NCBI GenBank assembly: GCA_965365465.1
Contig: CBDUBU010000024.1
Coordinates: 1 to 25,024 of the forward strand
Origin: CBDUBU01 sp965365465
GTDB lineage: Bacteria > Bacteroidota > Rhodothermia > Rhodothermales > DASSAV01
Direction of reading: 5' to 3'
Length of the DNA: 25,024 nucleotides
Numbering within the stretch: the first letter of the stretch is position 1; each line of letters begins with the position of its first letter. The notes beneath the pieces are model-generated. The model ran no database searches. It was not told where the DNA came from and was given only the letters and a program-made list of their open reading frames with translations. Both the position numbers and the translations under genes were made by a program. Of this stretch, positions 16,552 through 23,279 are shown one piece after another.

Positions 16552-16688
16552 AGGAAACCTCGGTGGATTTCCTGGGGGAAGCGTCTCTCAAGATCCTGCG
16601 CGAAGCGGATCTTTATGACAGTCTGACCTGGACATCAGACCTTGAATGTTTTAACCATCCCGGCCCGGTTAGCAGGTGCAACAGGCCG
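16552..16688 (+). ncRNA. Structured 5' leader with four successive stem-loops
   Basis: Four hairpins follow each other: AGGAAACC with GG-a-TTTCCT (16552-16573), AAGATCC with GGATCTT and inner GC/GC (16590-16613), GTCTGA with TCAGAC (16621-16640), and CGGCC with GGCCG (16661-16688). The arms of each are perfect or have one bulge. It precedes a B12-dependent enzyme, but the conserved B12 box and core of the cobalamin riboswitch were not found. Confidence 0.4.
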
Positions 16689-16712
16689 AGACTTTATACT
16701 ATAGATGAAACC

Positions 16713-17123
16713 ATGACATCTACACAACAAAAACCGCGCGTTCTTATCGGGAAACCCGGCCTGGACGGTCATGACCGAGGCGCCAAATATGTGGCGCACA
16801 TCCTTCGGGATGCGGGTTTTGAGGTAATTTATACCGGCATTCGGCGCAGCCCGGAGCAGATTGTCGAAGCCGCGATTCAGGAAGATGTGGCCGCTATTGG
16901 CCTTTCCCTGCTTTCAGGGGCGCATAACGTGTTGTTCAAGCGCGTTCTTGACCTTTTGAAGGAACGTGGTGCAGATGACATCGTGGTCTTTGGAGGAGGC
17001 ACCATCCCTCCTGAAGATGTGACCGGCCTTCGGGAAGCAGGCGTATCTGCCGTGTTCACACCGGGCACCTCCGCTGAAACCATTATTGATACCCTGAACG
17101 ATTTGCTGAGCGCCAGGGCGTAG
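16713..17123 (+). CDS. mcmA2: Methylmalonyl-CoA mutase, B12-binding small subunit
   Basis: This 136-residue protein is the stand-alone cobalamin-binding domain of a split methylmalonyl-CoA mutase. It shows the lower-ligand motif D-x-H-x-x-G at Asp18-His20-Gly23 (GLDGHDRG), the SxL region in GLSLLSGAH (63-71) and the nucleotide-tail site FGGGTIP (93-99). His20 should coordinate cobalt. The ATG at 16713 gives the normal family length; the frame stays open upstream to a GTG at 16563 with a purine-rich site before it, so a 186-residue form cannot be ruled out. It opens a gene series with meaB and the catalytic subunit downstream. Split mutases are known in archaea and some bacteria, whereas Bacteroides carries two long MutA/MutB subunits. 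Confidence 0.94.
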   Translation: MTSTQQKPRVLIGKPGLDGHDRGAKYVAHILRDAGFEVIYTGIRRSPEQIVEAAIQEDVAAIGLSLLSGAHNVLFKRVLDLLKERGADDIVVFGGGTIPPEDVTGLREAGVSAVFTPGTSAETIIDTLNDLLSARA

Positions 17124-17269
17124 TGTGCAGGAGATGGATTTGCGCGTTCAGGATCGCGCTTTTGCCATTCAGGACCAGATGCCTGGCCTCCTGAGTTGCT
17201 TGCGTTGCCCTGAAGGTTTCTATCCAGCCGAGATGAAATGATTACGAATCCCTGAACGCGATCCCGCGT

Positions 17270-18358
17270 ATGCTGCAATCGCTCGACCAACTCGTTCAAA
17301 ACGCTGCCTCCGGAGACCAGGGCAGCGCTCGCCAGATCAGGGCCGCCGCTCGCCTGATGAGCGTCCTGGAGGGCCAGCCCCAACGCCTGCCCGAACTCTT
17401 TCAGGGAATTCCCCTCGAAAACTGGCCGCAGCCCCGTCTCGTCCTGGGCATCACGGGCGCTCCCGGCAGCGGCAAGTCTACGCTGACAGACAGTCTGATC
17501 TCTGAGTACCGCACGCAGTTTCCGGGCAGTCGCCTCGGCGTCATTGCAGTAGACCCTTCTTCCCCGTTTACAGGCGGCGCCGTCCTTGGAGACCGGGTGC
17601 GCATGATGAACCACGCGACGGACCCCATGGTGTTTATCCGTTCGCTTGCCTCGCGCGGTCATCTCGGCGGCCTGTCGCTGGGCGTCAAGGGCGTCTTGCG
17701 GGTGATGGGCCTCATCGGATGCGATACGGTTTTCATTGAGACGGTAGGCGTCGGGCAAAGTGAGGTCGAAGTAGCCGGCGTTGCCGATCTGGTTCTGGTT
17801 ATTCTTGCACCAGGACAGGGCGATTCCATCCAGATGCTCAAAGCCGGGCTGATGGAAGTCGGTGATATTTTCGTAGTGAACAAGGCGGACAAGGAAGGCG
17901 CTGCCCACCTGCACGGCACCTTGCTCAGCGCCCTGAGCCTCGACCATCGGGCGCCCTCCCATGCACATTCCCACGATGAACTGGATTTGCTTGATGCTGG
18001 TCACGGCGCGGCATGGCAGCCCGAAACTGAACTGGAAGATGCGGTGATGGCCCGGCGAAGGCCGGAAACGCCGGGCGTTTTCCTCGTCAGCGCTGCTGAA
18101 AAGACCGGCATCCCTGAACTCATAAAGGGACTGGAAGAGCGTGCGGGGCGCTCGGAGACCCGCTGGCGCAAACAGCGAGATCAGGCTGTGCTCAATGAAG
18201 TGCGTGAGGCTGTTTTTGAAGAAGCCCGGCAACGCTTGCAGCAGATGCTAAACAACCAGGAATCCGGGATGGAATCCTTGCATCGCGTCTTGAGCGGCGA
18301 AATCTCCGTGTCCGATCTCACCCAGGAAGTGCTGGAGAACATTGCTAAACAGGACTGA
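17270..18358 (+). CDS. meaB: Methylmalonyl-CoA mutase-associated GTPase MeaB
   Basis: MeaB (ArgK/MMAA) is a G3E P-loop GTPase that gates adenosylcobalamin loading of the mutase and protects it from inactivation. The 362-residue product shows Walker A GAPGSGKS (63-70), VIAVDPSSPFTGGAVLGDR (91-109), the switch-III region IRSLASRGHLGGLS (123-136), ETVGVGQSE (157-165) and the guanine-specificity motif NKAD (204-207). It is somewhat longer than typical MeaB because of a stretch after NKAD (about 211-262) with seven histidines between 213 and 245. That insertion is unusual and could bind metal. Its place between the two mutase subunit genes fits the role exactly. Confidence 0.96.
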   Translation: MLQSLDQLVQNAASGDQGSARQIRAAARLMSVLEGQPQRLPELFQGIPLENWPQPRLVLGITGAPGSGKSTLTDSLISEYRTQFPGSRLGVIAVDPSSPFTGGAVLGDRVRMMNHATDPMVFIRSLASRGHLGGLSLGVKGVLRVMGLIGCDTVFIETVGVGQSEVEVAGVADLVLVILAPGQGDSIQMLKAGLMEVGDIFVVNKADKEGAAHLHGTLLSALSLDHRAPSHAHSHDELDLLDAGHGAAWQPETELEDAVMARRRPETPGVFLVSAAEKTGIPELIKGLEERAGRSETRWRKQRDQAVLNEVREAVFEEARQRLQQMLNNQESGMESLHRVLSGEISVSDLTQEVLENIAKQD

Positions 18359-18408
18359 CGGCGGACCTTTCTCCCCGTCTCACGAACCATGTAACCGGTA
18401 TTCGAGCT

Positions 18409-20085
18409 ATGACCAATAATCAGGAAGTTCAGAATAAGACCCAGGAGAGCAAGGCCCGCTACGATGCTACCGTCGAAAAGGCGCTGGCAAGGTTCCCGGA
18501 GCGGTCCAAACAGTTCGTCACCGTCTCCAACAAGCCAGTTGAAAGGCTGTATATGCCCGATCCCTCGGTTACGGAGAACTACACGGAAAAGCTTGGCTTC
18601 CCTGGAGAGTACCCGTTCACACGAGGCGTCCAGCCGACTATGTACCGTGGGCGGCTCTGGACCATGCGCCAGTATGCCGGCTTTGCCACGGCGGAGGAGT
18701 CGAACCAGCGCTACAAATACCTTCTTGAACAGGGCACGACGGGCCTCTCGGTGGCTTTCGACCTGCCTACCCAGATCGGTTATGACTCGGACGACCCGAT
18801 TGCAACCGGGGAGATCGGCAAGGTGGGCGTGGCTATCGATACGCTTGCCGATATGGAAACGCTCTTTGACGGCATTCCGCTCGACAAAGTCTCCACGAGC
18901 ATGACCATCAATGCTTCCGCCGCCGTCCTGCTCGCCATGTATATCGCAGTGGGCGAAAAGCAGGGTGTGTCTGCCGACAAGCTGAACGGCACCATCCAGA
19001 ATGACATTCTGAAAGAGTACATTGCGCGAGGCACGTATATCTTTCCGCCCAAGCCGTCGCTTCGTATCATCAGCGACATTTTCGCCTACTGTACCGCCGA
19101 GGTGCCCAAGTGGAATACCATTTCCATCAGCGGTTATCACATCCGTGAGGCCGGATCGACGGCCGCGCAGGAAATTGGCTTTACGCTGGCAGATGCCATC
19201 ACCTATGTAGAAACGGCCATCAACGCCGGCCTGGCGGTTGACGACTTTGCGCCCCGCCTTGCCTTCTTCTTTGCCGCTCACACGGATGTTCTGGAGGAGG
19301 TAGCCAAGTTCCGCGCAGCACGGCGCCTCTATGCCAAAATCATGAAGGAGCGCTTCGGCGCTGCCAGCCCGAAAAGCTGGATGCTGCGTTTCCACACGCA
19401 GACAGGAGGCGTTACGCTTACGGCGCAGCAACCGGATAACAACATCGTCCGGGTTACGCTGCAGGCGCTTGCCGCTGTGCTAGGCGGTACACAGAGCTTG
19501 CACACCAACTCGAAAGACGAGGCGCTAGCGCTGCCCACCGAGGAAAGCGTTACGGTGGCGCTCCGCACGCAACAGATTGTTGCCTTTGAGTCCGGAGTCA
19601 CTAACACCATCGATCCGCTGGCAGGAAGCTTCTACGTAGAAAAGCTCACCGACGAACTGGAAGCCGAAGCAACCGAACTTATCAACAAGATTGACGAGAT
19701 GGGCGGCGTCGTATCGGCCATCGAGCAGGGCTGGATCCAGCGCCAGATCGAGCAGGCCGCCTACGAATACGGTCAGTCCATCGAGCGCGGCGAGCGGACT
19801 ATCGTTGGCGTCAACAAGTTCCAGTCGGAGAAAGAGACGCCGATGGATCTCATGAAGATCGACGAGGCGGTCGGACAGGGCCAGGTCGAAAAGCTGAAGC
19901 GAGTCAAGGCCCAGCGCGACAACGCGGAAGTGGACAGGCGCTTGCAGGCAGTCGCCGAGGCCGCACGAGGCACGGAAAACCTGATGCCCTTTATTCTCGA
20001 TGCCGTTCGCTCCTATGCCAGTGTCGGCGAGATCTGCAACACCCTTCGCGGCGTCTTCGGAGAGTATCAGGAAACCTTTTCCTGA
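18409..20085 (+). CDS. mcmA1: Methylmalonyl-CoA mutase, catalytic subunit
   Basis: This 558-residue protein is the TIM-barrel catalytic part of adenosylcobalamin-dependent methylmalonyl-CoA mutase, interconverting succinyl-CoA and (R)-methylmalonyl-CoA. It ends where the B12 domain of fused mutases would start, matching the separate small subunit at 16713. Active-site residues known from the Propionibacterium enzyme are present, at the same numbers as I recall: Tyr89 (RQYAGF), Gln197 (TIQNDILKE), Arg207 (IARGTY) and His244 (SGYHIREAG). Tyr89 and Arg207 distinguish methylmalonyl-CoA mutase from isobutyryl-CoA mutase, which has Phe and Gln there. SVAFDLPTQIGYDSD and QSLHTNS are further family motifs. 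Confidence 0.96.
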   Translation: MTNNQEVQNKTQESKARYDATVEKALARFPERSKQFVTVSNKPVERLYMPDPSVTENYTEKLGFPGEYPFTRGVQPTMYRGRLWTMRQYAGFATAEESNQRYKYLLEQGTTGLSVAFDLPTQIGYDSDDPIATGEIGKVGVAIDTLADMETLFDGIPLDKVSTSMTINASAAVLLAMYIAVGEKQGVSADKLNGTIQNDILKEYIARGTYIFPPKPSLRIISDIFAYCTAEVPKWNTISISGYHIREAGSTAAQEIGFTLADAITYVETAINAGLAVDDFAPRLAFFFAAHTDVLEEVAKFRAARRLYAKIMKERFGAASPKSWMLRFHTQTGGVTLTAQQPDNNIVRVTLQALAAVLGGTQSLHTNSKDEALALPTEESVTVALRTQQIVAFESGVTNTIDPLAGSFYVEKLTDELEAEATELINKIDEMGGVVSAIEQGWIQRQIEQAAYEYGQSIERGERTIVGVNKFQSEKETPMDLMKIDEAVGQGQVEKLKRVKAQRDNAEVDRRLQAVAEAARGTENLMPFILDAVRSYASVGEICNTLRGVFGEYQETFS

Positions 20086-20116
20086 ATCTCGCCCGTGATG
20101 GAGGCGACCAGTAAGA

Positions 20117-20140
20117 GCCGGCGGGCGTTGGCCCGCCGGC
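20117..20140 (+). other. Perfect GC-rich hairpin between mutase and epimerase genes
   Basis: GCCGGCGGGC (20117-20126) pairs perfectly with GCCCGCCGGC (20131-20140) around a GTTG loop, 31 bases after the mutase stop. All ten pairs are G-C. No U-tract follows. It may stabilise the upstream message, attenuate transcription or set the ratio of mutase to downstream proteins. Confidence 0.8.
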
Positions 20141-20169
20141 GACCCTTAACCAGGAACACAACAACACCT

Positions 20170-20592
20170 ATGATAAATCCCAGCGCAATCAACCATATCG
20201 GCATCGCGGTCAGGTCTATCGACGATCACCGCAGCTATTACGAAAACACGCTCGGCGCCCGCTTTGAAGGCATCGAGGAAGTAGCCGACCAGAAAGTGAA
20301 GGTCGGCTTTTTCCTTATAGGTCCGGAAGGCCATGAAGTGCGCCTTGAGCTTCTGGAGCCCACTGCTTCTGATTCGCCGGTTTCCGCGTTTCTGGAAAAG
20401 AAGGGGGAAGGTCTCCATCACATCGCCTATACCGTCGCCGACATCCAGCAGCGGCTTGACGCGCTCAAGTCTGAGGGCATCCGCCTGATCGACGAGAGGC
20501 CGCGTCCGGGCGCTCATCATACGCAGATCGCTTTCCTGCATCCCAAGAGCAGCGCAGGTGTGCTCACAGAACTGTGTGAGCCGGCACATTAG
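20170..20592 (+). CDS. mce: Methylmalonyl-CoA epimerase
   Basis: The 140-residue protein is a member of the glyoxalase/VOC superfamily and interconverts (R)- and (S)-methylmalonyl-CoA, linking the mutase product to the decarboxylase substrate. It shows paired beta-alpha-beta-beta-beta units with likely metal ligands His9 (INHIGIAV), Glu60 (VRLELLEP), His84 (GLHHIAYTV) and Glu134 (VLTELCEP), and the family's FLHPKSSAGVLTEL ending. The ATG at 20170 (MINPSAINHIGIAV) gives the normal length; the frame is open upstream to 20095 but that would read through the GC-rich hairpin and is not conserved. Its place between the mutase and decarboxylase genes agrees with the pathway. Confidence 0.95.
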   Translation: MINPSAINHIGIAVRSIDDHRSYYENTLGARFEGIEEVADQKVKVGFFLIGPEGHEVRLELLEPTASDSPVSAFLEKKGEGLHHIAYTVADIQQRLDALKSEGIRLIDERPRPGAHHTQIAFLHPKSSAGVLTELCEPAH

Positions 20593-20741
20593 GCAGTCGG
20601 CAGTGGCAAGAAACTCCGGCCGCGATGGCGGGCGGCGCGGATACTTATGCGGCTGGATCGGGTGATAACTGCACTTGTTGCAGATTCACCTGCCCGGCTG
20701 CATTACGTAGAAGAATTACATAGCCTTTGCGGAGGCTGATT

Positions 20742-22313
20742 ATGACCGAGACACAGGAAACCAAAATAAACACGATGGCCGGGCGCATCGCCGAACTGCG
20801 AAAGCGCAAAGCTGCACTGCAAGAGATGGGAGGGCGAGACCGCATCGAAAAGCAGCACAAACAGGGCAAGCTTTCCGCCCGCGAGCGCATCACAGCACTT
20901 TGTGATGCGGACTCTTTCCAGGAGATGTACGGGTTTGCCAGGCACCGATCCACTTACTTCGGCATGGAAGACAAAGACGTTCCTGCCGATGGCGTGGTTA
21001 CCGGCGCCGGTAATGTGAATGGCCGGTTGATTCACGTTGCAAGTCAGGACTTCACCAGCCTCGGCGGCGCCGTGGGTGAGGTTCACGCAGACAAGATCGT
21101 AGAAATGGCGAAGGCCGCCCTGAAAACGGGCAGCCCGATGGTCACCATCAACGACTCCGGCGGCGCGCGCATTCAGGAAGGGATTGATGCTCTGGGCGGC
21201 TATGGCCGTGTATTTTACCACAACACCTTGCTTTCCGGCGTAGTCCCGCAGATCTCTCTCATCTGTGGACCCTGCGCAGGGGGAGCCGCTTACAGCCCGG
21301 CGCTGACTGATTTCATCATTCAGACCCGGCAGAGCCAGATGTTCATTACCGGCCCCTCCGTCATCAAGCAGGTCACGGGAGAGGATGTTACCCCGGAAGA
21401 GCTTGGCGGCCCGGAAGCGCAGATGGCCTATTCCGGTGTGGTTCACTTCGTTGCCGAAGATGATCAGGATGCCATCCGCATTTGCCAGCACCTGCTCTCC
21501 TTCCTTCCTTCCAACAACCTGGAAGATCCGCCGCATTACGAGAGCGACCGGACCATCTATGCCGATGAGGAGCTTGACGCTATCATCCCCGACAACGCCC
21601 GCGCTCCGTATGATATGCACGATGTCATTGCGCGGCTGGTTGATAACGCTGATTTTCTTGAAGTTCAGGCATCCTTTGCGCAGAATATCATCGTCGGCTT
21701 CGGACGCCTGCTCGGACGCACGGTGGGCATCATTGCCAACAATCCCGCGCATAAGGCCGGCGTGCTCGACATCGACTCCTCGGATAAGAGTTCGCGTTTC
21801 ATCCGGTTCTGCAATGCCTTCAACATTCCGCTCGTGACGCTGGTAGACGTGCCCGGGTTCATGCCGGGTGTAGAACAGGAATACGGCGGCATCATTCGCC
21901 ACGGAGCAAAAATGCTTTTCGCCTATTCGGCGGCGACGGTGCCCAAGATCAGCGTCATCCTGCGCAAAGCCTACGGGGGAGCCTACCTTGCCATGTGCGG
22001 AAAGGATCTCGGCGCAGATCGGGTAGCCGCCTGGCCCACCGCGGAAATTGCGGTGATGGGTGCAGAAGGAGCCGCCAGCGTGGTGTTCCGTAAGGAAATC
22101 GATGCTGCCGAGGACAAAGCCTCGAAACGACGCGAACTGATAGACCTGTACCGGGACACCTTCTCCACGCCCTACGTCGCCGCTTCACGGCGCATGGTGG
22201 ATGACATCATCGAGCCGGCTGATACCCGGCGTTATCTGGCGATGGCGCTGGAGACGCTGCGGACGAAACGCGATATCCGGCCGCAGAAAAAGCACGGCCT
22301 GATCCCACTGTAA
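20742..22313 (+). CDS. mmdA: Methylmalonyl-CoA decarboxylase carboxyltransferase (alpha) subunit
   Basis: This 523-residue carboxyltransferase moves the carboxyl group from (S)-methylmalonyl-CoA to biotin on the carrier subunit. It has two crotonase-like halves with the oxyanion motifs SGGARIQEGIDALGGYG (139-155), CGPCAGGAAYSPALTDF (175-191), DVPGFMPGVEQEYGGI (369-384) and KAYGGAYLAMCGKDLGAD (409-426). In propionyl-CoA carboxylase beta subunits the YGGAY motif is normally followed by Asp; here it is Leu416, closer to the YGGAYIAM of decarboxylases as I recall them. The ATG at 20742 has GGAGG (20731-20735) six bases upstream. The downstream OadG-, biotin- and OadB-type genes and the absence of a biotin carboxylase support decarboxylase over carboxylase. 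Confidence 0.93.
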   Translation: MTETQETKINTMAGRIAELRKRKAALQEMGGRDRIEKQHKQGKLSARERITALCDADSFQEMYGFARHRSTYFGMEDKDVPADGVVTGAGNVNGRLIHVASQDFTSLGGAVGEVHADKIVEMAKAALKTGSPMVTINDSGGARIQEGIDALGGYGRVFYHNTLLSGVVPQISLICGPCAGGAAYSPALTDFIIQTRQSQMFITGPSVIKQVTGEDVTPEELGGPEAQMAYSGVVHFVAEDDQDAIRICQHLLSFLPSNNLEDPPHYESDRTIYADEELDAIIPDNARAPYDMHDVIARLVDNADFLEVQASFAQNIIVGFGRLLGRTVGIIANNPAHKAGVLDIDSSDKSSRFIRFCNAFNIPLVTLVDVPGFMPGVEQEYGGIIRHGAKMLFAYSAATVPKISVILRKAYGGAYLAMCGKDLGADRVAAWPTAEIAVMGAEGAASVVFRKEIDAAEDKASKRRELIDLYRDTFSTPYVAASRRMVDDIIEPADTRRYLAMALETLRTKRDIRPQKKHGLIPL

Positions 22314-22369
22314 CACTGAATCCAACTCACTGTTTCAGGAAAGAATAAACAGATCTTGGAAAGCCAAAT

Positions 22370-22783
22370 ATGTATGTATGGTTGATACACATACTCCCCT
22401 TGCTGCTCCAGGTTGAGCCAGATCTGGCCGATCAGGAAGGTGAAGCCCTTGCGCTCGCCGTAGTAGGGATGGCCGTTGTTTTTCTGGCCTTGCTCATCGT
22501 AGGGGGCATGATCATGCTCACGACGAAACTACTTGACCGGGGAGATAAAAGCGCTGTGGCTGACTTTCCGCCGAAAGTCGCACCTGGCCCGGTGGCAGCG
22601 GGCTTATCCAGCCCGATGGACGGGCGCACGCTGGCGCTTCTGACGGCGGCGGCCTGCGCGGCAGTCGGACGCCCGGTTCGGGTCCGGCACATTACATTCC
22701 TTAATAAAAATACGATCTCTGCGTGGTCGGAAGCCGGTCGTATTTCAATTCAATCCTCTCATAACCTGAGAAGGTCTATATGA
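22370..22783 (+). CDS. mmdD: OadG-like small membrane subunit of the decarboxylase
   Basis: The 137-residue protein has a hydrophobic N-terminus (1-14), one strong membrane helix (about 27-50, with AVVGMAVVFLALLIVGGMIM) and a cytosolic tail ending in a short region with SAWSEAGR. The helix with its GMAVVF core, the length and the tail pattern match the OadG/MmdD family, which holds the carboxyltransferase and beta subunits of Na+-pumping decarboxylases together. The ATG at 22370 is followed by MYVW. Its stop overlaps the next start by ATGA, so translation is probably coupled to the biotin carrier gene. The family is short and weakly conserved, so context carries part of this call. Confidence 0.85.
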   Translation: MYVWLIHILPLLLQVEPDLADQEGEALALAVVGMAVVFLALLIVGGMIMLTTKLLDRGDKSAVADFPPKVAPGPVAAGLSSPMDGRTLALLTAAACAAVGRPVRVRHITFLNKNTISAWSEAGRISIQSSHNLRRSI

Positions 22784-23196
22784 AACTACGCATAACAGTA
22801 GAAGGCCTCAGCTACGATGTCGAAGTTGAGTTTTTAGATACAGAAGCACCCGTTCTCACTCCGCAAGCGCCGCAAGCCGCCTCGCAGCAGGCGGCGCAAA
22901 CCTCCCGTTCGGCGCCGCCTGCTGCGGCCCCGGCGGCAGCGCCCGCTCGCCCGGCCGCTCAGCCGAGCGGCGCAGGCAGCGAAGACCGGGTCTGCAAAAG
23001 CCCCATCGCAGGCACCGTGCTCCAGGTAAAGGTGAAGCCGGGCGATACAGTCTCGCTGAACCAGGTCATCGCAATCATGGAAGCTATGAAAATGGAGACC
23101 AACATTGCTTCGCCTGTTGCGGGAACCGTGAGAGCCGTTCACGTCAGCGCCGGCGATGCCGTCAAACAAGGGCAACTCCTCGTCGAGTTTGCATAA
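22780..23196 (+). CDS. mmdC: Biotin carboxyl carrier subunit of the decarboxylase
   Basis: This 138-residue protein has three parts: a small beta-rich N-terminus (1-25, MKLRITVEGLSYDVEVEFLD), an Ala/Pro/Gln-rich flexible linker (about 26-66), and a biotinyl domain (about 70-138) with the biotinylation motif EAMKM, acceptor Lys104. The PIAGTVLQVKVKPGDTV segment and the mirrored PVAGTVRAVHVSAGDAV segment are the two halves of the barrel. It carries CO2 from MmdA to MmdB by swinging on the linker. It overlaps the mmdD stop by four bases and is followed by a stem-loop before mmdB. Confidence 0.95.
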   Translation: MKLRITVEGLSYDVEVEFLDTEAPVLTPQAPQAASQQAAQTSRSAPPAAAPAAAPARPAAQPSGAGSEDRVCKSPIAGTVLQVKVKPGDTVSLNQVIAIMEAMKMETNIASPVAGTVRAVHVSAGDAVKQGQLLVEFA

Positions 23197-23212
23197 CCAG
23201 ACGCGATCAGAG

Positions 23213-23252
23213 CGGGAACGTGGCACGCGGCGAAGTCGCCAACCCGTTCCCG
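23213..23252 (+). other. Stem-loop between mmdC and mmdB
   Basis: CGGGAACG (23213-23220) pairs perfectly with CGTTCCCG (23245-23252); inside, GGCG (23229-23232) pairs with CGCC (23237-23240) around AAGT. No U-tract follows. It lies just ahead of the mmdB ribosome-binding site and could set the level of the membrane subunit. Confidence 0.6.
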
Positions 23253-23279
23253 ATTTCGCTTTCGACTTGAGGTATGCCC

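Larger units (their letters stand above)
16281..16712. other. Divergent control region between cysQ-like and mutase genes
   Basis: These 432 bases contain an imperfect stem-loop (GCAGGC 16433-16438 with GCCTGC 16459-16464, inner TTCC/GGAA), a sigma-70-like promoter at 16509-16537 and a structured leader running to the mutase start. Short open frames are present but show no protein signature. An in-frame GTG at 16563 could add 50 residues to the mutase small subunit, but those residues are not part of the family. Confidence 0.6.

Noticed and set aside
16541..16712. Cobalamin riboswitch upstream of the mutase
   Set aside because: The B12 box and conserved core could not be found, so the leader is reported only as a structured region.
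16563..16712. 50-residue N-terminal extension of the B12-binding subunit from GTG 16563
   Set aside because: The extra residues match nothing in the family, and the ATG at 16713 gives the normal length.
17144..17259. Inverted pair GCGTTCAGG / CCTGAACGC around the mcmA2-meaB gap
   Set aside because: Nine bases separated by about 98 bases is weak and likely chance; no hairpin of note results.
16877..18232. 451-codon open frame on the minus strand
   Set aside because: It lies antisense to the mutase small subunit and meaB, whose motifs are unmistakable; its own translation has no recognisable domain.
18181..19431. 416-codon minus-strand open frame
   Set aside because: Antisense shadow of the mutase catalytic subunit, a product of high-GC codon bias.
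20703..21902. 399-codon minus-strand open frame
   Set aside because: Antisense shadow of mmdA, with no protein signature.
20742..22313. Propionyl-CoA carboxylase beta subunit
   Set aside because: No biotin carboxylase gene is present, the Asp expected after YGGAY is Leu, and OadG/OadB-type membrane subunits follow.
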